A program made the translations under genes and the position numbers. DNA of 64,000 nt, taken from CAYOSF01 sp964406605. GTDB taxonomy: Bacteria; Chloroflexota; Dehalococcoidia; DSTF01; RBG-16-68-14. This document shows positions 33,916 to 42,179 of this stretch, one piece after another (the first letter of the stretch is position 1; every line of letters starts with the position of its first letter). The notes under the pieces are model-generated. The model was not told the origin of the DNA. It saw only the letters and a program-made list of their open reading frames with translations, and did not search any database. The stretch spans positions 62,001 to 126,000 of the forward strand of contig CAYOSF010000002.1 of assembly GCA_964406605.1 (NCBI GenBank). Reading direction: 5' to 3'.

Positions 33916-34569
33916 ATGACTCGTTTGGCGTCACTGTTGCTGGGGCTTCTCTCAATATCACTAGGGCTGATCGTCTTCGCTCCTCAGCCCGCACGAGCTG
34001 TTCAGACTTCCACTGCACAAGCTCTCGATGCGTCGAGGCAGGCAGCAGGCTGCAGCGGCTTCCGTGCGCCCGGTGAGGTCGCCATCATCGTACACGTCAA
34101 CGCCCAGAGCGGGACGGTATCTGTTCCGGAATTGAACCTGACCGCCTCGATAGCAGACGGGTGCTTCGAGTTCAGGAACCTTGCGCTGCCCCAAGACCCA
34201 ATGCTGATCACCTTCAACATCACCGCCGATGGGTTCCCTCCTACCACTTTCGCGCACTACCTGGTTTCGGGCGGGACTAGCGGCGGCCCCGACATCACTT
34301 TTACGCTGCACCCGGGAACTGAGCCTGTGGTCATCGACCCATGCCCCGGCCTGCTCGCGCATCCTCAGGAGCAGTCGGCCGTATTGCAGATGCAGGCGGA
34401 GCTGTGCGCACAGGTCCAACTGCCGGCCACGGGCACCGGTGTGCGGGCGGGAGACGGCACGGTTGGCGCGACGGCCCTCTTGCTGGCGCTGGGTGGAGGT
34501 GCGGGCGTGACCCTCGCGTTCGCTTTGATGGTGTTGCGCCGTCACGAGCGGGCCGACCGGTCCTGGTGA
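33916..34569 (+). CDS. Secreted protein with LPATG sorting-signal-like C-terminus (third of three)
   Basis: 217 aa. Signal peptide (residues 1-29, ending QPARA). The ectodomain is paralogous to the second gene: CFEFRNLALPQDPMLI, LHPGTEPVVIDPCP, AELCAQVQLPATGTG. LPATG at 169-173, then GDGTVGATALLLALGGG and a hydrophobic helix ending in a basic LRRHERADRSW tail. Its anchor region diverges from the other two, so it was not part of the recent duplication. ATG 33916; the open frame extends upstream inside the previous gene but has no reason to be used. Confidence 0.77.
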   Translation: MTRLASLLLGLLSISLGLIVFAPQPARAVQTSTAQALDASRQAAGCSGFRAPGEVAIIVHVNAQSGTVSVPELNLTASIADGCFEFRNLALPQDPMLITFNITADGFPPTTFAHYLVSGGTSGGPDITFTLHPGTEPVVIDPCPGLLAHPQEQSAVLQMQAELCAQVQLPATGTGVRAGDGTVGATALLLALGGGAGVTLAFALMVLRRHERADRSW

Positions 34570-34724
34570 CCGGAGAGAACCTCGCCAACGCTCACGGCCG
34601 GCATCCCGTTGCCTAAGACCAGCGCCGCCGCCGTGGCGCTCTCTTCCTGATCATGGCAGCGGCGGCCCTGGCCCTGTACCGTTATGCCCAGTGAGATCCG
34701 AGCCAGAGCAGGATGAGGTCACCC

Positions 34725-36794
34725 ATGCAAGAAACGAAGTGGTACCAGAAGAGCTACCGGCGCAACCTCGTCGACATGCATATCGACGATTGGGACGAGA
34801 GCTTCCTTTCCAAACTCGACCCAGAGAGGTACGTGGCGCTGCTGAAGAAGGCCAACGTGCAGTCCGCCATGGTGTACGCGAACTCCCACGTCGGTTACTG
34901 CTACTGGCCCACGAAGACCGGGCGCATGCACCGGGGCATCGGAGGCAGAGACGTCCTCGGCGAGATCATCGCGCTCTGCCATAGGGAGGGCATGGACGTC
35001 GTACCCTACTACAGCCTCATCTTCAACAACTGGGCCTACGAACATGATCCATCGTGGCGCATGCTCGACCTGAACGGGAAAGCGTCCCGGGACCCCGGGC
35101 ACTGGGCCGGCGGCTTCGGCGGTCGCTACGGCATCTGTTGTCCGAACTCAGCAGCCTACAGGCAGTTCGTCGACGCTCAGGTGCGAGAGCTGTGCGAGGG
35201 CTACGACTTCGAGGGCATCTTCTTCGACATGACGTTCTGGCCCGCAATATGCTACTGCCCCGCGTGCACGCAGAGATACGAACGAGAAGTCGGGGGCGAG
35301 ATGCCAAGCGTCATCGACTGGCAAGACTCCCGCTGGCTGGCTTTCCAGAAGAAGAGGGAAGAATGGCTCGTAGAGTTCGCCGCCTTCGCCACCGGGACGG
35401 CCAGGGCCTACAAGCCGGGCGTCAGCGTCGAGCACAACTCCGCCGTTCTGCCCCAGACCTGGAGGATCGGAACCACCTTGGGTCTCGCGGCTCAGAACGA
35501 CTACATAGGCGGGGACTTCTACGGGGGATTCGCCCAGCAGTCCTTCATATGCAAGCTGTACCGCAGCATCACGCCCAACAGGCCGTTCGAGTTCATGACG
35601 TCGCGCTGCTATCCGAGTCTCCAGGACCACACCACCTTGAAGTCGCGGGAGATGCTGGAGCTGCACGCCTGCATGGCCCTCGCTCATGACGGCGCGTTTC
35701 TCTTCATCGACGCGATCGATCCCGTGGGCACGCTGAACCCGAAGGTGTACGAGACCATGGGAGAGGTCTTCGGCAGGTCCCAGAGGTACGAGCCGTTCCT
35801 CGGGGGTGAGATGTGCGAGGACGTTGCCGTCTATTTCAGTCTCGACTCAAAGATGGACCCGGCCGACAACGGCAAGCCGATCGCCCAGGCCCGCTGGAGA
35901 GTGCCTCATCTCACCGCGGCTCTCGGCGCGACCAGAGCGCTGAAGGAGAACCACATCCCGCACGGCGTAATCAGCAGGAACGGCCTGCGCGACATGTCGG
36001 CCCACAAGGTCCTGGTGCTGCCGGATGTGCTCATGCTCAGTGAGCAGGAGGCGGACGACATCAGGCGGTTTGTGGCGGACGGCGGCGGCCTCTACGCCAG
36101 CGGGCATACGTCTGCCGCTCTTCTAGGCGATCTCTTCGGCATCGTCGTCGAGGGCGAGACCCAAGAACGGATCACCTACATGGCACCCACGGCGAAGGGT
36201 CGGAGCCTCATGCCCGGGATCGATCCCGGATACCCCCTCACCGTGCGTGGCTCACAGATGAAGGCGAGAGCGCTGAGCCAAGATGATGTCGCAGCTTCGC
36301 TGGTCTTGCCCTATACGGACCCGGCGGATCTGACGAAGCTGGCTTCCATACACTCGAATCCGCCCGGTCCAGCCACCGACTACTGCGCCGTCGCCTACCG
36401 ATCTTTCGGAGAGGGCAGGGTCATCTGGGTATCCGCGCCCATCGAGGCGGTGGAGCAGGAGCCCCACACGGGCGTCTTCGCGCACATGGTGAGGGAACTG
36501 GCCGCCGGACCATTCTCCTTCGCAGCGGAGGGGCCCGGCGCCGTGGAGGTAACGGTGTTCCACCAGGCGGACAGAAGACGATACCTCGTATCCCTCGTTA
36601 ACGAACAGGAGGACCTGCCGCCGATACCGGTGCACGACATAACGATCAAGCTGCGCATGGAAGGGAAGAAGCCGGTCCGTGCGGCGCTGCTGCCGGAGGA
36701 GGAGTCACTGCCGTTCGCGGTGAAAGATGGCGAGGTCGAGCTCACTGTGCCCAAGCTCGACATCTTCTGCATGCTGGCCGTGGCCTACGAGTAG
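34725..36794 (+). CDS. GHL6-type glycoside hydrolase with beta-galactosidase-like trimerisation domain
   Basis: 689 aa. N-terminal TIM barrel similar to hypothetical glycosyl hydrolase 6 and alpha-L-fucosidase-like enzymes (about residues 20-350): HREGMDVVPYYSLIFNNWAY, GICCPNSAAYRQFVD, and FEGIFFDMTFW with Asp168 as a nucleophile candidate, then CPACTQRYEREVG. The class I glutamine-amidotransferase-like fold follows (about 360-600; KVLVLPDVLMLSEQEADDIR, RFVADGGGLYASGH), as in the beta-galactosidase trimerisation domain. A C-terminal beta domain ends the protein. No signal peptide, so probably cytoplasmic. Glycan specificity unknown. GAGG SD before ATG 34725. Confidence 0.83.
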   Translation: MQETKWYQKSYRRNLVDMHIDDWDESFLSKLDPERYVALLKKANVQSAMVYANSHVGYCYWPTKTGRMHRGIGGRDVLGEIIALCHREGMDVVPYYSLIFNNWAYEHDPSWRMLDLNGKASRDPGHWAGGFGGRYGICCPNSAAYRQFVDAQVRELCEGYDFEGIFFDMTFWPAICYCPACTQRYEREVGGEMPSVIDWQDSRWLAFQKKREEWLVEFAAFATGTARAYKPGVSVEHNSAVLPQTWRIGTTLGLAAQNDYIGGDFYGGFAQQSFICKLYRSITPNRPFEFMTSRCYPSLQDHTTLKSREMLELHACMALAHDGAFLFIDAIDPVGTLNPKVYETMGEVFGRSQRYEPFLGGEMCEDVAVYFSLDSKMDPADNGKPIAQARWRVPHLTAALGATRALKENHIPHGVISRNGLRDMSAHKVLVLPDVLMLSEQEADDIRRFVADGGGLYASGHTSAALLGDLFGIVVEGETQERITYMAPTAKGRSLMPGIDPGYPLTVRGSQMKARALSQDDVAASLVLPYTDPADLTKLASIHSNPPGPATDYCAVAYRSFGEGRVIWVSAPIEAVEQEPHTGVFAHMVRELAAGPFSFAAEGPGAVEVTVFHQADRRRYLVSLVNEQEDLPPIPVHDITIKLRMEGKKPVRAALLPEEESLPFAVKDGEVELTVPKLDIFCMLAVAYE

Positions 36795-36827
36795 GGCAGT
36801 GGCCGGCGGCCGGAGCCGTCCCCGGCG

Positions 36828-38075
36828 CTATCCTCTGTGATGGCCCACCTTCGGTACTTCCGGCCACGCATCGGGCCCGAAGTACCGGAGCGTCACCAGG
36901 GGTTCCGAGCCGGTGTTCTCGAACGTGACCCCACGCACTGCTGCCTCGTGTGACACGAAGACCTCGTCTTCTGTTAGCTCTCCGAACCGGATCATGACCG
37001 GGGTCTCCAGCGCCATCTCGCCAATGCGACCTCGGCCCTGCACCGCGAGCAGGCCGCAGGCGGCGCCGTCTCTGATCGTGCACTTGGCGCCCGGTTCCAG
37101 AGTGAGCTCTCTGGCGGAGAAGAGTTGCTTGCCATTCACGGTGCCGTAGACGATCCACCGGTCGAGCCAGCCCTCGCTCGAGGAGTCAACAACGGGGATC
37201 GGCTCGATGTAGTGGTTGTCCTTGAAGTGGGTATCTGTGTTGCCGTCCCAGTCCAGCAGCTCCACCAGGTAGTCCAGGTCTTGGTGCTTGTCCTCGGGCA
37301 CGTCCTTGACGAGCAAGTCCCAGGGCACACTGCGTCCCTCAACCATCGACTGGTACATGGCGAACACGTCGCTGCCCCACTGCACCTCGTAGGTGAGAAG
37401 GGATCCGGGCGCGTGAAGCAGCCGTGCCGGGACCAGCCAGCCGGTGCCCGGCTTGAGCCGGTACGCTCTCGAGTGGTCCAGGATGCCGTTGTCCCCCACG
37501 TGCCAGTTCTCCAGGCAGCGGCGGACGTCGTCCTTGCGGGTGCCCGGTTCGAGGCCGAAGTAGGTGTGAGGAAAGGCGTTCGTGGTGTTGTTGAGCTGCG
37601 CGGGGAAGTAGTAGGCCTCGGGTTTGCCCTCCTGGCCCGTGCTCGCGGCCTGCTCGTCGTCCTGGTGCATGTGATGCGGGATCGGCCCGAGGTTGTCGAA
37701 GAATTTCGAGTAGACGGGCCAGCGGCCGTACGCCTCCCACATGCTCTTGCCGATCAGCCTGGGGCCATCTCTCGCCACCGCTTCGCGCAGCGTGAAGCGG
37801 GTGCCGTCGTGCACCACGTAGCTGAGACCTTCGTCGGGCTCCCGGTTCTCGTTCGCCGCCTCGGACGTCGACGCGAACCAGCGCTCGTCGATCCCGCCGC
37901 GGCCTGCCCCCAGCGCGTAGTAGTCGTCCGGGTGCAGCTTCAGCCGGCGGCCGGGCATGAGGAAGGAGCGCGGCACCCAGCAGGGAGCCAGCCGCAGGAT
38001 GCCCTCACCTGCTTCGATGGCCCGCGCCACATCGGGGCTCGCATCGATCTCGAGCGTGGACAGGGTTTCTCTCAT
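36828..38075 (-). CDS. Cupin protein related to mannose-6-phosphate isomerase
   Basis: 415 aa. Double-cupin arrangement. The metal-site motif GPIPHHMHQDDEQA (about residues 130-143) is analogous to the zinc site of type I phosphomannose isomerases, and a second site region is KPGTGWLVPARLLHAPG. The C-terminal cupin (about 310-410) is GAKCTIRDGAACGLLAVQG. The protein is longer than, and divergent from, characterised ManA, so sugar-phosphate isomerisation is only suggested. The start codon lies within the SD-rich end of the small frame before it (GAGGAATAGCATG), indicating translational coupling. It is convergent with the glycosidase gene. Confidence 0.7.
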   Translation of the reverse strand: MRETLSTLEIDASPDVARAIEAGEGILRLAPCWVPRSFLMPGRRLKLHPDDYYALGAGRGGIDERWFASTSEAANENREPDEGLSYVVHDGTRFTLREAVARDGPRLIGKSMWEAYGRWPVYSKFFDNLGPIPHHMHQDDEQAASTGQEGKPEAYYFPAQLNNTTNAFPHTYFGLEPGTRKDDVRRCLENWHVGDNGILDHSRAYRLKPGTGWLVPARLLHAPGSLLTYEVQWGSDVFAMYQSMVEGRSVPWDLLVKDVPEDKHQDLDYLVELLDWDGNTDTHFKDNHYIEPIPVVDSSSEGWLDRWIVYGTVNGKQLFSARELTLEPGAKCTIRDGAACGLLAVQGRGRIGEMALETPVMIRFGELTEDEVFVSHEAAVRGVTFENTGSEPLVTLRYFGPDAWPEVPKVGHHRG

Positions 38076-38076
38076 G

Positions 38077-38283
38077 CTATTCCTCTCCAGGGTCGGCTAC
38101 GCCGCTGGGCGCCGCGGAGACGACGCCCGGCGATCGGGGCTGCCACCGTCTCTCCGCCGGCGCACCGGACTCCAGCGCCTTCACGACCACTCGGGAGTCG
38201 ACAACGACACTCCCCTTTTGGAGCGGCAGTTCCTTACCCGGGATGGAGTCCATCTCCGCAATCTCGGGCAGCTCCTCAGCCAT
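38077..38283 (-). CDS. Small protein, 68 aa, coupled upstream of the cupin gene
   Basis: Unrecognised. ATG at 38283, stop at 38077, one base before the ATG of the cupin gene. Sequence features: an acidic N-terminus (MAEELPEIAEMD), a short strand (GSVVVDSRVVVKALES) and a Pro/Ala/Ser-rich tail. It may be a leader for translational coupling, a genuine small protein, or a decayed remnant. No SD is evident before its ATG. Low confidence. Confidence 0.4.
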   Translation of the reverse strand: MAEELPEIAEMDSIPGKELPLQKGSVVVDSRVVVKALESGAPAERRWQPRSPGVVSAAPSGVADPGEE

Positions 38284-38373
38284 GGCCGATAAACGATACC
38301 ACAGGCCATGTCGGTGTGCCGCCGGCCCGCACCCCAACATCTGAGATGTGAGAGGCGCCATCCTGTCTCCGAG

Positions 38374-40113
38374 TCACCCCGACAGCGATTCGACGACTCG
38401 CACGACGCCCGCCTCGCCGTCCACAGTCACCTGTTGTCCGTCTTCGATGACCTGCGTAGCGTTTCCCGTCGCAACGACGGCCGGGATGCCGTACTCGCGT
38501 GCGATGATCGCCGGGTGCGAGAGGACACCGCCGGAATCAGTTACCAGCGCGCCCACCTTGGGAAAGAGGATGGACCAGACGGGAGAAGTGATGGGGCACA
38601 CCAGCACGTCACCGGCCTGCAGCCTATCGAACTCCTCCTCTCCCATGACGACCCGTGCTGGCCCCGCATAGGTGCCCTTGGAGGCTGCCACGCCTCGAAG
38701 CTCACGCGCGCCCGTCTGTTCTCGCCTACCGCTACGCTCGGGTTCAAACACCTGCTGCGCGACATAGGCCACCACTTCCAGGGCCATCCTCGGCTCCGGC
38801 GGGAGGACGCCGAGCGGTGGCATGGGCGGCTCTTCGCCGTAGGAGGCGGGCGGCTCGAACGATTCGGCGGCGGTGTGCGACTCGCGGCGCTTCGCCACGA
38901 TCTCCTCGGGCCGAGCCTCGGGGTCGGCGAGGGCCGCCACGAGCTCATCCATGGTCAGGAAGAACACGTCCGCGGGCCCTTGAACGGCGTGCCTTGCCGC
39001 GAGTCGGTCCCCGGCCTCCAGCACCGCAAACCGGAGCAGGGCCAGTGGCACGCTGACCGTGAAGAACTCGTTGTCCTCGCGCACGGGATAGGCGCGCTCG
39101 GCCTCGGCCAGGAGACCTTCGAATTCCCCCTTGAGCGCATCGTCTTGGAGCGCCGAAAGAGCCCTTGCCCTGCCATCAGCACGGGCCGAGGCCAGCCTGC
39201 GCTGCTCCTCCTCGAGGTGGGTGGACCGCCGGAGCTGGTCCTGCAGCAGGCTCCCGATCAACTCTGGACGTTCTATGAGGCACTGCTCAACCAGCTCGTA
39301 GCGAAGAGCACGATAGCAGTATCTGTCCAGGTAGTCTTGGAACTGCTCCGTCACTTCGCTACCGCCGCGACGGAGTATTTCCGCAACCTCCTCCGCCTTT
39401 GCATTCAGTACGGTCTGGGCCAGGTCCGGGCTTTCCCTCACCCGGTTCGCCAGTTTGGCCAGCTCCAGCGCCGGCTCGCTGGATGCGCCCGACATACCGG
39501 ACAGGAGGGCGACGGTCTGGTTGTCGTCGTAGCCGAGGTGTTCCCTGCAGAAGAAGGCGAAGCGGGCAAGCGGGTACCCGATCGCGGCGTGCAGGTAGAA
39601 GTGGACTTCGCCGGCGTCCAACGCCCAGCGGGTGAGCCCTTCGAGATGTCCGCTCAGTTCCACGTCGGAGAGAGCTGTTAGGTCCACGCCTTGATATCGC
39701 TCTATGTCTGTTTGCAGCCGCGGCCTTTGTTCGCTGTACCACCGTTCCAGATGCACCCTGTCCTGCCGCGTTCGCAGAGCTTCCTTGCAGCGGGCTGCGC
39801 GCCGACGGAACGTCGGGTGGATGCGGAGCAGGAGCCACAGGATAGGCACCGGTGGTGTGCTGGTGCGCCCTGACTGACCCGCGCCCAAGGGTCGTATCGT
39901 CGTGTAGACGTAGCCCCGGATCTCCCGCAGCTCCAGCGCTTCGACGAAGACCCCGAACTCGGACAGGATCTTTGGCCATGTCAGGTTGTACCAGTCGAGA
40001 ATCACGCTGGCCGCGAGCGGCGTCAGAGGTTTCGGGTAGTGGCTGGACTCCCGCTGCCAGAATCCGGCCGGGATCTCGGATGAACTGGTTACCGGTGAGC
40101 TTGCATCAGCCAT
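38374..40113 (-). CDS. PEP-utilising mobile (swivelling phosphohistidine) domain protein lacking ATP-grasp
   Basis: 579 aa. The C-terminal 80 residues form the PEP-utiliser mobile domain: LVCPITSPVWSILFPKVGAL, then GGVLSHPAIIAREYG with phospho-accepting His533, then IPAVVATGNATQVIEDGQQV. The long N-terminal region (1-490) is helical and starts GFWQRESSHYPKPLTPLAAS, a motif seen in the central region of rifampicin-phosphotransferase-like proteins. No N-terminal ATP-grasp (PPDK_N) domain is present, and no partner ATP-grasp gene is adjacent. It may work with a separate kinase subunit, as a partial enzyme, or in a non-catalytic role. ATG 40113. Confidence 0.82.
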   Translation of the reverse strand: MADASSPVTSSSEIPAGFWQRESSHYPKPLTPLAASVILDWYNLTWPKILSEFGVFVEALELREIRGYVYTTIRPLGAGQSGRTSTPPVPILWLLLRIHPTFRRRAARCKEALRTRQDRVHLERWYSEQRPRLQTDIERYQGVDLTALSDVELSGHLEGLTRWALDAGEVHFYLHAAIGYPLARFAFFCREHLGYDDNQTVALLSGMSGASSEPALELAKLANRVRESPDLAQTVLNAKAEEVAEILRRGGSEVTEQFQDYLDRYCYRALRYELVEQCLIERPELIGSLLQDQLRRSTHLEEEQRRLASARADGRARALSALQDDALKGEFEGLLAEAERAYPVREDNEFFTVSVPLALLRFAVLEAGDRLAARHAVQGPADVFFLTMDELVAALADPEARPEEIVAKRRESHTAAESFEPPASYGEEPPMPPLGVLPPEPRMALEVVAYVAQQVFEPERSGRREQTGARELRGVAASKGTYAGPARVVMGEEEFDRLQAGDVLVCPITSPVWSILFPKVGALVTDSGGVLSHPAIIAREYGIPAVVATGNATQVIEDGQQVTVDGEAGVVRVVESLSG

Positions 40114-40158
40114 GTGCTTCCATCCTTGGCTATCCTCTGGGTCGGCGCCCCATACTCC

Positions 40159-40190
40159 AGCCTAGCTCGGCGACGTTCCGGTAGTAGCCG
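40159..40190 (-). pseudogene. Short relic matching the 3' end of the acyl-CoA synthetase gene
   Basis: 32 bases identical at 29 positions to 46235-46266, the codons for the C-terminal YYRKLAELG of the acyl-CoA synthetase-like protein. Here they encode YYRNVAELG in the same frame, with the stop replaced by TGG. It lies in the gap between two minus-strand genes and is too short to be a gene. A decayed gene end or a small recombination product is likely. Confidence 0.45.
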
Positions 40191-40209
40191 TCACGAGCGT
40201 CTCCGCTCG

Positions 40210-40974
40210 CTACCCCGGCCCAGCCTCCTGTGGCCGGCGCGCGATGACGATCAAGCTCTCGCTGAACCTGACTGGAATGAAGGGGATGTAGGTCAACACC
40301 TGGATGAATGCGGGCAAGCCTAGCACGGCTAGCTGAAGCCCTGACGGGATGAGAGGCAGGTACGGCACGTCCCAGAGGCCGTCGCCGAAGGTCTTGACGA
40401 TACCATAGCCGGCGTCTCGAACGAGTTCCAGCCATTCATCAGGTGGCTTGAGCGAGACGTGCGTAGGATCGGTCCTTGCGTACCAGCGGTCTCCCTTGCG
40501 CCGGGCCAGGGGCGCCTCGGTGTTCGGCGTTGCGACGATCAGGTGCCCTCCGGGGCGCGTCATCCTCGCGCAGCTCTCGATCACCGCGCCAGGGTCCGCG
40601 AGGTGTTCCATAACATGGAACGCCGCGATGAGGTCGAACGGGCCAGGAAGCGAGTCGACCTGTTCAGCGGCCGCGACGCTCAGGCGCGACTTGGGTGCAT
40701 TGCGGCGGGCCTCCTCGATGGCATAGGGAGAGGGATCGATACCGTAGGTTTGGAACCGGTCCTCAAGCCGTGCAAGCACGTGTCCCAGGCCGCAGCCGAT
40801 CTCAAGCACAGCTCCGCCCGGCTTCACGTAGCGTGAAGCAAGCTTGGCGTAGAAACGCCGCGCCCACCAGTACTGGTTGAACCGCCCGCCGTACCGTCTC
40901 GGGTCGAAGAACTCGGGGCCGTAGGCGTCTTCGACCGCGCCGCCCTGGGCCCCGACCGACTTTCCCTCCGTCAT
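40210..40974 (-). CDS. Class I SAM-dependent methyltransferase
   Basis: 254 aa Methyltransf_23/11-type Rossmann protein. SAM motif I VLEIGCGLGHVLARL (about residues 56-70), acidic end of strand 2 at YGIDPSP, motif II DLIAAFHVMEHLADPG, motif III RPGGHLIVATPN. The C-terminal third has a hydrophobic stretch (LPLIPSGLQLAVLGLPAF), so it may touch the membrane. Its position beside glycan genes suggests a glycan or lipid-carrier methyltransferase. It diverges from the 41109 gene. ATG 40974. Confidence 0.9.
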   Translation of the reverse strand: MTEGKSVGAQGGAVEDAYGPEFFDPRRYGGRFNQYWWARRFYAKLASRYVKPGGAVLEIGCGLGHVLARLEDRFQTYGIDPSPYAIEEARRNAPKSRLSVAAAEQVDSLPGPFDLIAAFHVMEHLADPGAVIESCARMTRPGGHLIVATPNTEAPLARRKGDRWYARTDPTHVSLKPPDEWLELVRDAGYGIVKTFGDGLWDVPYLPLIPSGLQLAVLGLPAFIQVLTYIPFIPVRFSESLIVIARRPQEAGPG

Positions 40975-41007
40975 GTCCTCATCTGATATCTTGTCCGTGA
41001 TGGAGCC

Positions 41008-41016
41008 ATACTAACA
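41008..41016 (-). promoter_or_regulatory. Extended -10 candidate for the methyltransferase gene
   Basis: Minus strand TGT-TAGTAT, 34 bases before ATG 40974. Part of the TGNTANNAT set. Confidence 0.45.
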
Positions 41017-41108
41017 CTGTTCGTGGGGCCGGCGTTATGCTAGCGTGTCGCCGGCCGTTCTAGGCTGGAGCCTTCGCCCCACCAGTGTGGGGCCTGGAGA
41101 GTGGAAAT

Positions 41109-42170
41109 ATGGGCCGTCTACGATTGCTGGTCGGACTCGTCATTAGCGGCGTTGCGCTGTACGTTGCGTTCTCCGGGGTTGACTGGGGGGCCGTCAGTGA
41201 TGCGTTTCGGCGGGCGGACTATCGGCTGGTGGTCGCCGCCGTGCCCGTGCTCCTCATCTTCACGGTCATCCGCGCGCTTCGCTGGCGGGTTCTGTTCCAG
41301 CCGGAAACACGGGTCCCGCTCCTCTCGGCCTTCGGCGCCCTGAACATCGGCTACATGGCCAGCAACGTCTTTCCGTTCCAGTTGGGCGACTTGGTGCGCG
41401 TCTACGTCCTGGGCGAGAAGGAGAACCTGAGCAAGAGCCGCGTGCTCTCGACCGTGGTGGTCGAGCGCGTCTTGGATATCCTCGTGTTGCTCTCGATATT
41501 GGCGATCCTGCTGCCGTTCATCGACCTGCCTCGTGCCGCAATCGTGACTTCGCTCTGCTTCTTCGCGGGAGCGCTCGTGCTCGGTGTGGTCATGCTGCTG
41601 GCCGCGCTGGACCGCGACCGCGCCGAGCGCGGGCTTCGTCTCCTGCTCGCGGTTCTGCCGAAGCGGGTCCAGAGTCCTGTGGCGCCGACGCTGACGTCGT
41701 TACTGGACGGCATCTCGGCCCTGCGTCACGCCGGGCTGCTGCTGCAGGCGGTCGGCTGGACGGCCGTGTCCTGGCTCACGTCGTCGTTTGCCATCTATCT
41801 CCTCTTGCAGGCGTTTTCGCTTGACGTACCGCTGATCGCCGCGCCGTTCCTGCTCATAGCCACCACGTTCGGTTTCTTCGTGCCGTCGTCACCGGGTGGT
41901 GTCGGTGTCTATCACGCCATCACGGTGCGGTCATTGACGACCGTGTTTTCGGTACCAATTGAAGCGGCCTCGTCGTACGCGCTTGCCGCCCATGCGTTGT
42001 ACCTGCTGCCGCCGACCCTTGTAGGGGCGGGGTTCCTGTGGTGGTACCAACTGGGGCTGGGCAGGCTGGGCGGGTGGGCGCGGGCGCCGAAGCTGCCTGT
42101 CAGCGAGACACCGTCCGCGCCGGGAGCCGGAGAAGGAGCGGGCTCATACACGGCGCTGCCTGACCGATAG
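41109..42170 (+). CDS. Lysylphosphatidylglycerol-synthase-TM/UPF0104 family membrane protein
   Basis: 353 aa with about eight to nine transmembrane helices (LPG_synthase_TM, YbhN/AglD-like). Family marks: VVAAVPVLLIFTVIRALRWR near residue 45 and GYMASNVFPFQLGDLVRVYV near residue 90, followed by VVVERVLDILVLLS and PSSPGGVGVYHAITVRSL. The soluble synthetase domain of MprF is absent. Members are implicated in moving or modifying polyprenyl-linked or lipid substrates, which fits the neighbouring glycosyltransferases. ATG 41109; an upstream GTG at 41085 would add eight residues. Followed by the GT4 gene nine bases later. Confidence 0.87.
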   Translation: MGRLRLLVGLVISGVALYVAFSGVDWGAVSDAFRRADYRLVVAAVPVLLIFTVIRALRWRVLFQPETRVPLLSAFGALNIGYMASNVFPFQLGDLVRVYVLGEKENLSKSRVLSTVVVERVLDILVLLSILAILLPFIDLPRAAIVTSLCFFAGALVLGVVMLLAALDRDRAERGLRLLLAVLPKRVQSPVAPTLTSLLDGISALRHAGLLLQAVGWTAVSWLTSSFAIYLLLQAFSLDVPLIAAPFLLIATTFGFFVPSSPGGVGVYHAITVRSLTTVFSVPIEAASSYALAAHALYLLPPTLVGAGFLWWYQLGLGRLGGWARAPKLPVSETPSAPGAGEGAGSYTALPDR

Positions 42171-42179
42171 GGATCCGGT

